49,766 bases of DNA from Myxococcales bacterium (GTDB taxonomy: Bacteria > Myxococcota_A > Polyangia > Polyangiales > Polyangiaceae): NCBI GenBank assembly GCA_016191785.1, contig JACPVJ010000092.1, positions 1 to 49,766 of the forward strand. Reading direction: 5' to 3'. Below the pieces are notes generated by a model. It worked only from the letters and a program-made list of their open reading frames with translations. It was not told where the DNA came from and made no database searches. Made by a program: the position numbers and the translations under genes. Positions 1 through 9,000 of this stretch are shown here, in pieces; the first letter of the stretch is position 1; each line of letters opens with the position of its first letter.

Positions 1-124
1 CCGGGCGAGGCGGGGGCACCCCGCTCGAACGCCGCTCTCGAATTTGTGCTTCCCCCCCAGCCCCACCCGCCAGAGCGCCTAACTGATCGATGACGCGTCG
101 CTTTTCACCACCGGGCCGGCCCGA

Positions 125-3028
125 CTACCAATCGGGAGTGCTGAGCGATGGGTACCACTCGCGCTTCACCGCAGTCGTGCTCGTCTTAATGTCGCACTTG
201 GCGTTGTCGTAGCCGCAGAGCTTCTGAGCGCTCTCCTTCATGGAAGCCAGAGAGCGCGTTGTCTCGTTGTCGAGCTTCGTCTCGAGCTCATCCGACTTCG
301 CCTCATCGGCGGCTTGGTCGAGCAAGGTCTGCATGGCGGTGTGGACCGCTTCGCTCGCCTCCTTGGACGATGCCTCGGCCGCTTTCAGGTAGTGGCGGAA
401 GGCGGGCACGCCGGGTTCCCCGCCCAGCACCTCGGAGCTCGCGGGCGGAACCCAAGCCCGAGGCAGACCGAAGCCGTCGTAGGCCGGCTCGCTCGGCTCT
501 AGCTCGTCGGCCTGGAGCTGCTTCGTGAGCCAGGTGCCGATGGCGCCGTCGTTCGAAAAATAGTCCGCGCGAAGCACACTCTCGGTGTCCGCAATCAAGC
601 TGCTCGCGAGCAGCCGGACTCGGCCGTAGAGCTTGGGTTGAGCCAGCGCGTCCGAGCTGGGCGGCGGCGACAAAGACGTGATCGTGTCGATGAAGTCCTG
701 GACGGTGCCGCGCCAGACGAAGACAGTCCACGCAGTCTGATAGTTCACCGGGCCGCCCAAGCTGATCCAGGGAGTGGTATTCAAGCGGCGGAGGCCGCCC
801 GTGGCCTCCCCCGGAATGGGTTGGAGAAGCGCGAAGTTCCGGGTTACGAACGCTGCATCGCGGATCAGCTCCGGCACGCCGCGCCCGAACCCTCGCGCAC
901 CTGGGTGCGCCACGAGATCCCCCGCGCGGCCGTCGTTCTTCACGGCGATCAGTACCAGGAACGTCCCGTCTGCCGGGGTGAAGAAGTCGTCTTCGGGCTT
1001 GGCGGTCACTGTGCCTACCCAGGCGCTTCGACCTGCGCTCGGCTGATGGACCGCGCCGTTGATGGAAACCGGGTGGAAGGTGAACGAGTTTCCGACCGCT
1101 CCGCTCGAAACGCGGAGGATCCCGTCGGAGCTCCCGAAATAGTCGTCGAGCCGTGCGCGCTGCGGGTCGCTCGCGGGCAGGGCTCGCAGCCGCTCCACCG
1201 CCCCTGCCACCGCTTCACGAGTCGCGGTGATCGCTCTGATCGCACCCATCGTGCGCTGCGCTTCAGCCGCCACCCCTCCTGGGATCTCCCAGCACGGCAA
1301 GCCGGGCCCCAGCGGCTCGCAGATCTTGTCCGTCGAAAAACCCTGAAGGTGCGACGCGACACCCGGCTCGATCTGCCACGCCGGTGGGACCCGCAGACTC
1401 GCGCGGCGACTGAAGAGCCCCGCCGTGTCGCGCGGATCGCGCGGCACGAACAGAGCTCCCCCGGACACGTGGATCTTGCCAGCGGCCATGCTCAGTGCGC
1501 CCGCGACGCGGTGGCTCCCGTAGCGCCAGGTCGAGCACGCACTGCCGTTCGCGATGTCCAGCTCTGGTCCGACCAGATCGGCCGCGACCTCGACGGCTGC
1601 CGCCACGTGGTGCTGGCGGATGCCGTAGTGCAGCCAGAGCCCGTGCTTCTCGGAGTCGGAGGGCAGCGTGACCGGCGTACACGCGCCCGTGGCGGTGTTG
1701 TAGTCGAGGCAGAGCGCCTCACGCACCGCGAGCTCGAGGGCGTCGTAGACCGAGGCCGCGCTCTGCGCCGCGTCGATGGTCCGACACTGCCCGGAGCCCG
1801 AGACCAGCGTCAGATCGAGCACGTCGTGCTTCTGGATCAGTGATAGCGCCTTGCCGATCTGCGGTTCCTGGCTCTCGTGTCGCACGTAGGGCAACTCGGT
1901 GCGTGAGGGCCAGGCGATGGTGTAACCCGAGCCCATCGGATGCTGCCACGGGCTCTTGTCATCCGTGACGAGCGGGTCGCCGCCGTAGGCGGCGGCCATC
2001 AACCGCTGCTGCCACGAACCAGGGCCCCATGTTTCGTCGGCGCGGGTCTCCGCATCGCCGCCACGCTCGAGACCAGCGCTGCGGCTGCGCGCGAGCAGAC
2101 TGGTCACCTCTCGCGTGACCTCGGTGTGGAGCTGAACGGCCGTCGCGAAGTCACGCCCCATTCCGCGCAGCCAGCTGGCGGGGGCGTGATGACCGAAGTA
2201 CTGGAGAAACGGGACGCGGATGTGGCGGGCCGGGTTGTTCTTGTCCCAGAGCGCGCAGATCTCGTGCCCTTGCGGCAGGGGGCACGTCCCGTCGCTGCTG
2301 CTGCCCGGGATTGCCTTGCCAGGTCCGCCGGAAGCGAAAACGCTGCCGAGGAGCGCGTACTGGAGCATCGCGATCTGCGCCCGCTCGCGGATCGCCTCGA
2401 GCAGCTCGCGCTGTTCGGCACTCGACATGAGGAGGGCCTCGGCCCCGGCTGCGCCCGGGCTCAGCTCACGAAGGCGCATGGCCACGCAGAGGTTGAGCCC
2501 CGCCCACCGGAGATCCATGTCTGCGAGGGAGATGGTCCACGCCCGGAAGCTGGAAGGGTTCGGGGGCTGGCTCAGGTAGAGCGTTTCCTGGAGCGGATAG
2601 GGGACGATCACCGCGGCCTTGCCGAGGTTGACGTTGTCGGGGTCGCAGTTCTTGGTCTCGTCTTGCCTGAACGATGCCCACTTCGACACGGGTTGGCCCT
2701 GGTCGTCCCCCGGTAGCGCTTCTTTCATGTGACCAATCACGTCCCGCAGCGCCTTGTCGGCCAGGGGGAAGTCGGTCATGTCCATCGCGAGATCGTAGGT
2801 CGTGTCCGCGCACCCCGCGAACGCATCCGCCACGAGCAGCTCGCCGCGCGTGCCGTTCCAGGTGTACGCCTTCTTGCCATCGACCGTGCCGCACGGGACC
2901 GGCGTGAGCGTGGGCGCCGACAGCGCCGCTCGCACAGTGCCGGTACCGGTCCCGGAAGGTTCCACAGAATCGGCCGCGCACGCGACGGGGAGCAACACGC
3001 AACAGATGACCATCAACAAGCGCTTCAT
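125..3028 (-). CDS. Large lipoprotein of unknown function (967 aa)
   Basis: The N-terminus is a lipoprotein signal: a basic MKRLL start, a hydrophobic stretch and a lipobox LPVAC with Cys at residue 17, so the protein is probably membrane-anchored on the periplasmic side or at the outer membrane. I recognise no catalytic domain. The long middle part has scattered Cys residues. Residues roughly 870-935 are rich in Ala, Glu, Lys and Asp and look like a coiled coil. The ATG follows a GAGGAG ribosome-binding site. The gene is last in a three-gene operon, 9 bp after the FGE-like lipoprotein gene, which suggests a joint role at the cell envelope. A 12-bp perfect palindrome (CGGGCCGGCCCG, 112-123) lies just beyond the stop and could fold as a hairpin, but no T-run follows. 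Coding is secure; function is unknown. Confidence 0.85.
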   Translation of the reverse strand: MKRLLMVICCVLLPVACAADSVEPSGTGTGTVRAALSAPTLTPVPCGTVDGKKAYTWNGTRGELLVADAFAGCADTTYDLAMDMTDFPLADKALRDVIGHMKEALPGDDQGQPVSKWASFRQDETKNCDPDNVNLGKAAVIVPYPLQETLYLSQPPNPSSFRAWTISLADMDLRWAGLNLCVAMRLRELSPGAAGAEALLMSSAEQRELLEAIRERAQIAMLQYALLGSVFASGGPGKAIPGSSSDGTCPLPQGHEICALWDKNNPARHIRVPFLQYFGHHAPASWLRGMGRDFATAVQLHTEVTREVTSLLARSRSAGLERGGDAETRADETWGPGSWQQRLMAAAYGGDPLVTDDKSPWQHPMGSGYTIAWPSRTELPYVRHESQEPQIGKALSLIQKHDVLDLTLVSGSGQCRTIDAAQSAASVYDALELAVREALCLDYNTATGACTPVTLPSDSEKHGLWLHYGIRQHHVAAAVEVAADLVGPELDIANGSACSTWRYGSHRVAGALSMAAGKIHVSGGALFVPRDPRDTAGLFSRRASLRVPPAWQIEPGVASHLQGFSTDKICEPLGPGLPCWEIPGGVAAEAQRTMGAIRAITATREAVAGAVERLRALPASDPQRARLDDYFGSSDGILRVSSGAVGNSFTFHPVSINGAVHQPSAGRSAWVGTVTAKPEDDFFTPADGTFLVLIAVKNDGRAGDLVAHPGARGFGRGVPELIRDAAFVTRNFALLQPIPGEATGGLRRLNTTPWISLGGPVNYQTAWTVFVWRGTVQDFIDTITSLSPPPSSDALAQPKLYGRVRLLASSLIADTESVLRADYFSNDGAIGTWLTKQLQADELEPSEPAYDGFGLPRAWVPPASSEVLGGEPGVPAFRHYLKAAEASSKEASEAVHTAMQTLLDQAADEAKSDELETKLDNETTRSLASMKESAQKLCGYDNAKCDIKTSTTAVKREWYPSLSTPDW

Positions 3029-3037
3029 GTCAGCTCC

Positions 3038-3946
3038 TCAGAGGTTGGTTCCGTCGTGGCAGCAGCGAAAGCCGATAAAATCTGTTTTGGAGCTGTGCAT
3101 CCAGGCCTTGCAAGAGGGCTTGTTGAACCGCGCCACCAACGGGCAGTCGCCGGGCTGCTGCGCGCAGGCGTCCTCCCACTCCGCCGCGTTGCTGGAGAGG
3201 CCGAAGATCTCGGCGACGTTGCTCTGGCACCCGGGGGGGGTCCCCACCGAGCCATTGGCGAATATCGACGCCGTGCACTCTTCCTTCTCGGTGGTGCCGT
3301 ACGCGAACTCTTGCTTCCCGCCCGCGCTGCAGGCGTTGTACCACTGGCTGACGTTCGCGTCGTCGTCCTCGCCGGCCTTGGTGCTGATCGGGCCCCCGCC
3401 GATCCGCCCGCAGAGCCGCTTGCCCGCCCACTTGCAGTACTCGCGCGCGGCGCACCAGCTGACGCAGCGCGCGGGGGCGTCGGTGACCTTATCGAGACCC
3501 TGAATGCAGTTCGGGTGGGCGGGGTCGTCGTAGTCGAAGACGACGTACTGGCAGTGTCCTTCTACCTTGGCGCCGTCTGGCTTCGTGGCCAAGAACTCGC
3601 CGTACTGCGCAAACGTAACCTCGGTGGCGTCCATGCAATAGCGCACGCCGGCTGGGCTCTTCAGCTCGACCAGCGCCGGGCCCTTCAGCCCCGTGGGGCA
3701 AACCGTCGAGGCGCCGCCGGTGCCCGCCGAGCCCGAGCTCCCGCCCGCGCCGCCCGACCCGGAGCAATCGCAAGCGGTGTACCCGCTGCCGTCGGATCGG
3801 CAAACCTGAAACCCGCTGCAGCTCCCCGGCCCCGTGCAGCTGACGCTGGCGCCTGGTGCGCACGCCTGCGACTTGGAGCCGGACTCTTCCGAGCCGCAAC
3901 CCGAAAGGCCGAGGACCACCGAGAGAACGCTGACGGCCTGGCGCAT
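3038..3946 (-). CDS. FGE-sulfatase-domain lipoprotein (302 aa)
   Basis: This is a lipoprotein with lipobox LSGC (Cys17), a Cys-rich segment and a Gly/Ser/Ala linker, followed by a domain of the formylglycine-generating-enzyme/sulfatase-modifying family from about residue 75. Family features visible are the EVTFAQYGEF segment, a WCAAREYCKWAGKRLC stretch, the SNAAEWEDAC segment and the terminal GFRCC. Many members of this fold are not enzymes, and nothing here proves catalysis. I chose the ATG at 3946 because a GGGAG ribosome-binding site precedes it, it begins a clean signal peptide, and it sits 2 bp after the upstream stop; an ATG ten codons earlier would overlap the previous gene. It is the middle gene of a three-lipoprotein operon. 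Confidence 0.85.
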   Translation of the reverse strand: MRQAVSVLSVVLGLSGCGSEESGSKSQACAPGASVSCTGPGSCSGFQVCRSDGSGYTACDCSGSGGAGGSSGSAGTGGASTVCPTGLKGPALVELKSPAGVRYCMDATEVTFAQYGEFLATKPDGAKVEGHCQYVVFDYDDPAHPNCIQGLDKVTDAPARCVSWCAAREYCKWAGKRLCGRIGGGPISTKAGEDDDANVSQWYNACSAGGKQEFAYGTTEKEECTASIFANGSVGTPPGCQSNVAEIFGLSSNAAEWEDACAQQPGDCPLVARFNKPSCKAWMHSSKTDFIGFRCCHDGTNL

Positions 3947-3948
3947 GA

Positions 3949-4776
3949 TCACTCCCAGGCGCATCGGAACGACCACGCCTGCGCTGCGGATTCATCGCTG
4001 GGGACCGGGAACACCGCATCGATCGAGCCCGGGGTCGCGCTCTGCACAATGCACCCGTGGTTCCCGTTGCGGCAGCCGGGCACCGAGGCTTCAGGGCTCG
4101 ACGCGACCAGCTCTGCCCGGGTGAGAAGCAGGTCTTCCACCCCGCTGGGCGATTTGCCCGCGGGGTGGCGCCCGACGCCGATCAGATCACGGAGCGCGCA
4201 TTCGCCCGGACAGCAGGCGGCCTTCCCGCCGATCGCCATGGCACCGGGCGCGTGCTGCTCGCAGGTCGGCGGCTCGCTCCCCCACGGGTACGGACGCACG
4301 CTGGGCCCGCGTGCGGCATGGAGCCACTCTTCGATCGCCGGAAGGCGACCGCCCACCCATCTGCAGTATGACGCGGCCTGCGAGACCGAGACGCAGGTCA
4401 CTGGGACTTCATCGCGATCCGAAGGTGCTTCCGCCCACGTCGGGCCACCCGATCCGGGGGTGGTGCCGGCGCACGCGCCCTGGTGCAGGGCGGGCGGTGA
4501 GCAGCCCCTCGACGCCACGCACTCGCGGTACTGCGCGACCGTCACCGGAAACCTGCCGATGGAGAAGCCGCCGACCGCGACCTGCCTGCGCAGCGTTCCG
4601 TTCGCGGTTCCGATCTGAACGTGCGCGGCAGTGATCTGCACGCTCTCGGGGATCGCTGACGGTGGTCGCACCGACCTGCGCCCTTCTTCGCCGTCCGCGC
4701 AGGACAGGGCAGCCATGGCGGTGACGGCGCACGCGAGCTTTCCCAATCCAGACTCCACGCTTCGCCGGTTCATCAT
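3949..4776 (-). CDS. FGE-sulfatase-domain lipoprotein (275 aa)
   Basis: This is a second formylglycine-generating-enzyme-like lipoprotein, with lipobox ALSC (Cys26). The family signature GRFPVTVAQYRECV follows at about residues 78-91, then SYCRWVGGRLPAIEEW and a PYPWGSEPP segment, ending in SFRCAW. It is shorter than its downstream neighbour and lacks the long Gly/Ser linker. A strong AAGGAGG site stands 7 bp before the first of two consecutive ATG codons. It opens the operon 4776-125, and its stop lies 2 bp from the next start, so translation is probably coupled. The two FGE-like genes may come from an old duplication, although they are now quite different. Substrate and activity are unknown. 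Confidence 0.83.
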   Translation of the reverse strand: MMNRRSVESGLGKLACAVTAMAALSCADGEEGRRSVRPPSAIPESVQITAAHVQIGTANGTLRRQVAVGGFSIGRFPVTVAQYRECVASRGCSPPALHQGACAGTTPGSGGPTWAEAPSDRDEVPVTCVSVSQAASYCRWVGGRLPAIEEWLHAARGPSVRPYPWGSEPPTCEQHAPGAMAIGGKAACCPGECALRDLIGVGRHPAGKSPSGVEDLLLTRAELVASSPEASVPGCRNGNHGCIVQSATPGSIDAVFPVPSDESAAQAWSFRCAWE

Positions 4777-4829
4777 CCTCTAGCCTCCTTCAGTCCAGAT
4801 CCCGAAACGCACTTCTCGACACCCGACGA

Positions 4830-5405
4830 TCAGAACCGCACGCCGACGGATTGTAGCGGCGCGGCGCCATCGTCCTTGGTCACCAGGACTCGTAGCGAAA
4901 CCACATCGTCCACCCCGAGCGCCGACAGCCGATGCGCCTCGCGAGCCGCCCCGTGCTCACGCGATGCGGCCGCCGGATCGCCGCCCCACGCCGCGCGGGC
5001 CGGCGACGACCTCGGCGAGCGGCGCGTCCGAATTCTCCCACTGGGGGCTGCCCCCCCCCAAATTTCTCCCGCGCATGCGCAGGAATACTGAAGTGAAATA
5101 CCGCTGCAGGTCAAGCGTGTCCTGGATCACGAACGGACAAAGTTGCCGACCGCTCGGAGCACTGCTGCTCTGAGCTTCGCCCGCCTGGCCGAACGCGACC
5201 GCCGCGCACGCGCAGGGTGGAGTCGAGAGCGCCGGACGTGAATCGGATCTTCATCAGCTGTCCCGCGTCGACTCCGGCGATGCTGCGGTCAAGCGCAGCG
5301 CGCGCCGCTCCGCGCTCCTGATCTCTCAGCGCGTCACCTCGCACGTCACGCACGCCGAGCCCGGCGTGGCACCGTCGCGCGCCCGGGCCCTGACACGCTC
5401 CAGGG
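4830..5405 (-). pseudogene. Degenerate, frameshifted gene remnant(s) between lipoprotein operon and KTN channel
   Basis: No intact gene fills 4777-5420, but protein-like stretches run on the minus strand and switch frame. One frame (4957-5250) reads like an exported protein, with ACAAVAFGQAGEAQSSS and then QDTLDLQRYFTSVFLRMRG and QWENSDAPLAEVVAGPR. It breaks near 5005, and the neighbouring frame continues with SREHGAAREAHRLSALGVDD to a stop at 4830. Further upstream another stretch (about 5255-5350) has GDALRDQERGAARAAL, GVD and QLMKIRF in the same order, and looks like a paralogous copy of the terminal module. A run of nine C at 5051-5059 lies inside the frame. At least two frameshifts would be needed for one gene, so decay is more likely than a single sequencing error. 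It may once have been an upstream member of the lipoprotein operon. The product is not recognised. Confidence 0.4.
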
Positions 5406-5420
5406 TATAGTCGCTCCCAG

Positions 5421-7064
5421 ATGACCACCGCTCGCGAGCACATCGTCGTCTGTGGGCTGGGACACGTGGGCTACCGGGTGAGCCGGCTCTTGCTGCGGCT
5501 CGGAGCGCCGGTCGCCGCGCTGGGGCTCGAGATCCGCTCCGATCGCGCCCGGGCCGTCGCCGAGGGTGGAGGCGACGTGCTGCAGGGCGACGCCCGGGAC
5601 GACGCCGAGCTCGGGCGGGCCGGCGTCGAGAAGGCCTCGGCGCTCGTGGCCGTGACCGACTCGGATCTCGCCAACCTCGAGGTCGCGCTGGACGCGCGGC
5701 GGGCCAGCCCCGAGCTCCGCCTGGCGCTCCGGGTCTTCGATCGGGATCTTGCGCGCACCCTCGAGCAGAGCTTCGGGCGCGCTCGCGCCGTCGGCGTGTC
5801 GGCGCTCTCGGCGCCAGTCGTCGCCTTCGGTGCGCTCGGTCACGAAGTCACCGCGGGCTTCAGCCTGGGCGAGACCGACGTGCTGGTCGGACGTCTGTGC
5901 CTCGCCGAGGGCTCGCCCCTCGAGGGGCTGGACGCGAGCGACCTGCGCGAGCGCTTCGGGGTCGCCGTGATCTCGGGCGGCCCGGGCAAGCTCGGGCCCG
6001 GCCAGAGCCGTACGGTGGTCGCCGAACGCGCTGCCTATCTGCGGCTGCCCGGCGGCCAAGACGCCCTGGTGACCCCGCCCCGCGCTGGGGCCGAGCCGGG
6101 GGTGCGCAAGAGCCTGGCCACGGCGTGGTCGAACTCGCCGCGCCCGCTGCGGCGCGCCTTCGGGCTGTTGCTGGCGCTGACCGCGGTCAGCGTGGCCGTG
6201 TTCCGGCTCGGCGTCGATCCGCCCATCAGCCTGGTCGAGGCGCTGTACTTCACCGCGACGACGGTCACGACCACCGGCTACGGCGACATCACCCCGCGGA
6301 CGTCCGGCTCGCTGATGATGATCTACGGGTCGCTCTTCATGGTGCTCGGGTCGGTCACCATGGCCGTGCTGTATTCCTTCGCGACCAGCTTCGTGGTCAG
6401 CGAGCAGCTGCGAAAAGAACTGGGGCGGCCCCCGATCCCCAAGGGCGGCCACGTGATCGTCGTGGGCCTCGGCAACGTCGGCTACCGCACCGTCGACACG
6501 CTGCGCGCGGCCGATCGCGAGGTCGTCGCCGTCGACCTGAACCCGGACGGCGAGTTCGCGACTGCGCTGCGCGAGAACCGGCCATTCGTCGCGGGGGATG
6601 CGCGCCTGGCCGCGACCCTCGAGAGCGCCGGGATCGGCAGCGCCGCCGCGATCATCGCGGCCACCGGCGACGACGCGGCGAATCTCGCCATCACGCTCAC
6701 GGCGCGGCGCCTCTCGCCGAAGATCCGCACGGTGGCTCGGGTGTTCGACGCGGACTTCGCCGCCAAGCTCGAGGCCGGGCGCCTGGTGGATCTGGCGGTC
6801 AGCACCTCCCGGCTGGCTGCTCCGACATTTGCCGCGGCCGCCCTCTTCGACGACGCCGCGGTCGGCTTCGTCGAGGACGCCGGGCTCACCGCGCTGTGTT
6901 TTGGAGCGCCACCCTCGGACTGGCGAGGCCGCCCCCCCGCCGAGCTCGGGGAAGAGCTCCCGCTGGTCGAGACCGACGGCGCGCTCGTCGCCTGGGACCC
7001 GCGCGAGGCGCTGCCGGAGGCCTGCCGCGTGCTGTGGGTGCGGCGGCGGCGGTGGCAGAGCTGA
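5421..7064 (+). CDS. Potassium channel with two RCK/TrkA-N domains (547 aa)
   Basis: The order of domains is unusual: an N-terminal NAD-binding RCK/TrkA-N domain (GLGHVG at residues 12-17), a TrkA-C-like segment (about 145-210), a two-helix pore module (TM1 about 245-262, TM2 about 298-326) with the canonical potassium filter TTGYGD near 284-289, and a second RCK domain (GLGNVG at 349-354, acidic residue at the end of its second strand). Such proteins gate K+ flow across the inner membrane in response to nucleotides or ions. The ATG at 5421 begins directly with the first nucleotide-binding strand, and no strong ribosome-binding site is visible. The gene converges with the pentaheme cytochrome gene, 10 bp away. 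Confidence 0.9.
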   Translation: MTTAREHIVVCGLGHVGYRVSRLLLRLGAPVAALGLEIRSDRARAVAEGGGDVLQGDARDDAELGRAGVEKASALVAVTDSDLANLEVALDARRASPELRLALRVFDRDLARTLEQSFGRARAVGVSALSAPVVAFGALGHEVTAGFSLGETDVLVGRLCLAEGSPLEGLDASDLRERFGVAVISGGPGKLGPGQSRTVVAERAAYLRLPGGQDALVTPPRAGAEPGVRKSLATAWSNSPRPLRRAFGLLLALTAVSVAVFRLGVDPPISLVEALYFTATTVTTTGYGDITPRTSGSLMMIYGSLFMVLGSVTMAVLYSFATSFVVSEQLRKELGRPPIPKGGHVIVVGLGNVGYRTVDTLRAADREVVAVDLNPDGEFATALRENRPFVAGDARLAATLESAGIGSAAAIIAATGDDAANLAITLTARRLSPKIRTVARVFDADFAAKLEAGRLVDLAVSTSRLAAPTFAAAALFDDAAVGFVEDAGLTALCFGAPPSDWRGRPPAELGEELPLVETDGALVAWDPREALPEACRVLWVRRRRWQS

Positions 7065-7074
7065 GCGCCGCTCG

Positions 7075-8910
7075 TCACCGCCTACGACGGGCCGCGCCGA
7101 AGGCCAGCGCCAGACCCAAGAGGCCGCTCCACAGCGCGAGCGAACCGCCGCCCGCGGCGCGACAGCCGCAACCGCCGTCGTCGTCGCCGCCGCCGGAGCT
7201 CCCGCTGCTGCCGCCCGAGCCACCGGCGCCGCCCGCACCGGCGCCGCCGTCGAGGCACGCGCCCGCGTCGCAGGGCAGGTCGAACACCTCTTCGGCCTCT
7301 TCCATCAAGTGGCCGAAGTAGGGCGCCTTGATGTCTTCCAGCTCTTTTCCGTGGCCGTCGGTGGTCCAGCCCTTGGCGTCGACCAGGGCCCGCCACGAGC
7401 GCCGGTAGACCAGCCGGGCGCGCACGTGGATCTCGCCGCCGTCGCTCGGCAGCGCAAAGCTGTACTTGGTGGCGTCTTTGCCCAGCGGCGGAATGCGGTT
7501 GTCCCAGAGGATGTTCGCTGCGTCGGTGAAGAAGGTGGGGCCCTTGTTGTTCGCGTCGCCGTTGACCTTCGCGTAGAGCTTGCCTGGCAGCCCTGCGAAG
7601 TACCCCTTCGCGGGGTCGCCCACGCCGCCCAGCTCGTGCACCACCTGCTTCCCCGTGTGCTCCAGCGGCTTGCCGTCCTGTTTGCGGAAGGCCTCGACCA
7701 CCAAGATCATGTTGCGGATGGTCACGCCCGTGGGCACGTGGTGGCCGGTCTTGTCGTTGTCGATCTCGACGTCCACCTCGATGCTGTCGGCCGTCTTGGC
7801 GGCCTTCATCGTCATGCTCACGGCGTTCTCGAGGAACTCGGGCGTGGTCCCCGGGAAGGCGTGCGAGCGGACGTCACCGGCCGGCCGCTTGAGCGGCGGG
7901 AACTGCATGGAACAGGCTTGCGCCGAGTTGATCGGCTTCATGTGGCAGTCGGCACAGGTGGCGTACTTCGGGTTCGAGGGGTCGGCGTACGGTGAGTCGC
8001 GCCACTCGACGTACGTCGGCTCGCTGATCACGCCGTTGTCTTCCTCGAAGTCGCCGTCCTCGTCGGGGTCGTTCTTGTCCTGGTGACAGGCGGCGCACAC
8101 GTCGGCCTTCAGCTGCGGCTGGTACGCCGCCTTCATGGTGTTGTCGATGCCGTAGGTCACGTCGCCCAGGACGCCGAACATCACTTGCTTGAAGGGCGTG
8201 CCGCCCGGCTTGGCGATCTCGACCACGCCCGGCCAAAGGCCGGGGAAGTTGGGCTTCTTCGCGTCGATCTTGGCGATCTTGTGGCAGACCTCGCACGACA
8301 CCCCGTGCTCGATGGCGTCGGTCGCCGAACCGACGGGGTCGAGCGCCGAGTACGGCTTGTTCCACCACGTCTCGGGCTGGTGGCACGACGCGCACTCGCT
8401 GGCCGGGTTCTTCTTCGCCAAGATGCTGTCGCGCGTGTAGACGAAGCCGCCCTTGCCGCCTGGCGTGGCGCTGCCGTCGTACACGTCATAGACCCAGGTG
8501 TTGGTCCCGGCCTTGCCCATCGGCGAGTCCTTCCACGCGGCGAACGACTCGTCGTGACATGCCGAGCACATCTCGGGCGACTTGATCTGGTAGGTGGGGT
8601 CGTTGGTGGTGGGCACCGGCTCGATCTGGATGTCGGCCTTGGTCGCCGGCGCGGTCACGGTGACGAACCCGTAATAGTGGCCCGGCATCGCCGCGACGAT
8701 GTTCACGTCGGTGCCGGTCACACTCGGCAGCGAGTACGCGCCGGTCGCGTCGGTCTTGGTCTGGATGGTGCTGGCCTGCTGGGTGACGATCGCGCCCTCG
8801 ATGGGCTTGTTCGCGGTGTCCCGCACGGTGCCCGAGACCTGGGCCGAAGCGACGGCGGGGAGGGCGGCGATCAGGCAGAGGACCCGAAGCGAGACGCGGC
8901 GCGGGGACAT
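7075..8910 (-). CDS. Pentaheme cytochrome c with MYXO-CTERM anchor (611 aa)
   Basis: A signal peptide (cleavage near VASA-Q, residues 1-23) is followed by a carboxypeptidase-regulatory-like beta domain (about 25-95). Then come five haem sites: CSACH 115-119, CASCH 173-177, CEVCH 206-210, CAACH 272-276 and CADCH 319-323, typical of a cytochrome c554/c3-like electron-transfer domain. A beta-rich region without haems follows. After a Gly/Ser/Asp linker the protein ends in GCGCR, a hydrophobic helix and ARRRR, which is the MYXO-CTERM sorting signal. This predicts export and anchoring at the cell surface or outer membrane. The gene is divergent from the acyl-CoA dehydrogenase, with 90 bp between the starts. 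Redox partner unknown. Confidence 0.9.
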   Translation of the reverse strand: MSPRRVSLRVLCLIAALPAVASAQVSGTVRDTANKPIEGAIVTQQASTIQTKTDATGAYSLPSVTGTDVNIVAAMPGHYYGFVTVTAPATKADIQIEPVPTTNDPTYQIKSPEMCSACHDESFAAWKDSPMGKAGTNTWVYDVYDGSATPGGKGGFVYTRDSILAKKNPASECASCHQPETWWNKPYSALDPVGSATDAIEHGVSCEVCHKIAKIDAKKPNFPGLWPGVVEIAKPGGTPFKQVMFGVLGDVTYGIDNTMKAAYQPQLKADVCAACHQDKNDPDEDGDFEEDNGVISEPTYVEWRDSPYADPSNPKYATCADCHMKPINSAQACSMQFPPLKRPAGDVRSHAFPGTTPEFLENAVSMTMKAAKTADSIEVDVEIDNDKTGHHVPTGVTIRNMILVVEAFRKQDGKPLEHTGKQVVHELGGVGDPAKGYFAGLPGKLYAKVNGDANNKGPTFFTDAANILWDNRIPPLGKDATKYSFALPSDGGEIHVRARLVYRRSWRALVDAKGWTTDGHGKELEDIKAPYFGHLMEEAEEVFDLPCDAGACLDGGAGAGGAGGSGGSSGSSGGGDDDGGCGCRAAGGGSLALWSGLLGLALAFGAARRRR

Positions 8911-9000
8911 GACCGCGGATTATCCACGTTTGTCGCCGCCCGCTCCAGTGATGGCCGTCATGCGCTTGTCGCGGCTGCCGAGGCGAGCAAGGGTCGGGTC

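Noticed and set aside
3038..4776. The FGE-like pair as true formylglycine-generating enzymes
   Set aside because: No sulfatase gene is present, both are lipoproteins, and the active-site Cys arrangement could not be confirmed by eye.
5346..7238. A 630-codon minus-strand frame opposite the RCK channel
   Set aside because: No start context or domain. The plus strand encodes the channel with all motifs.
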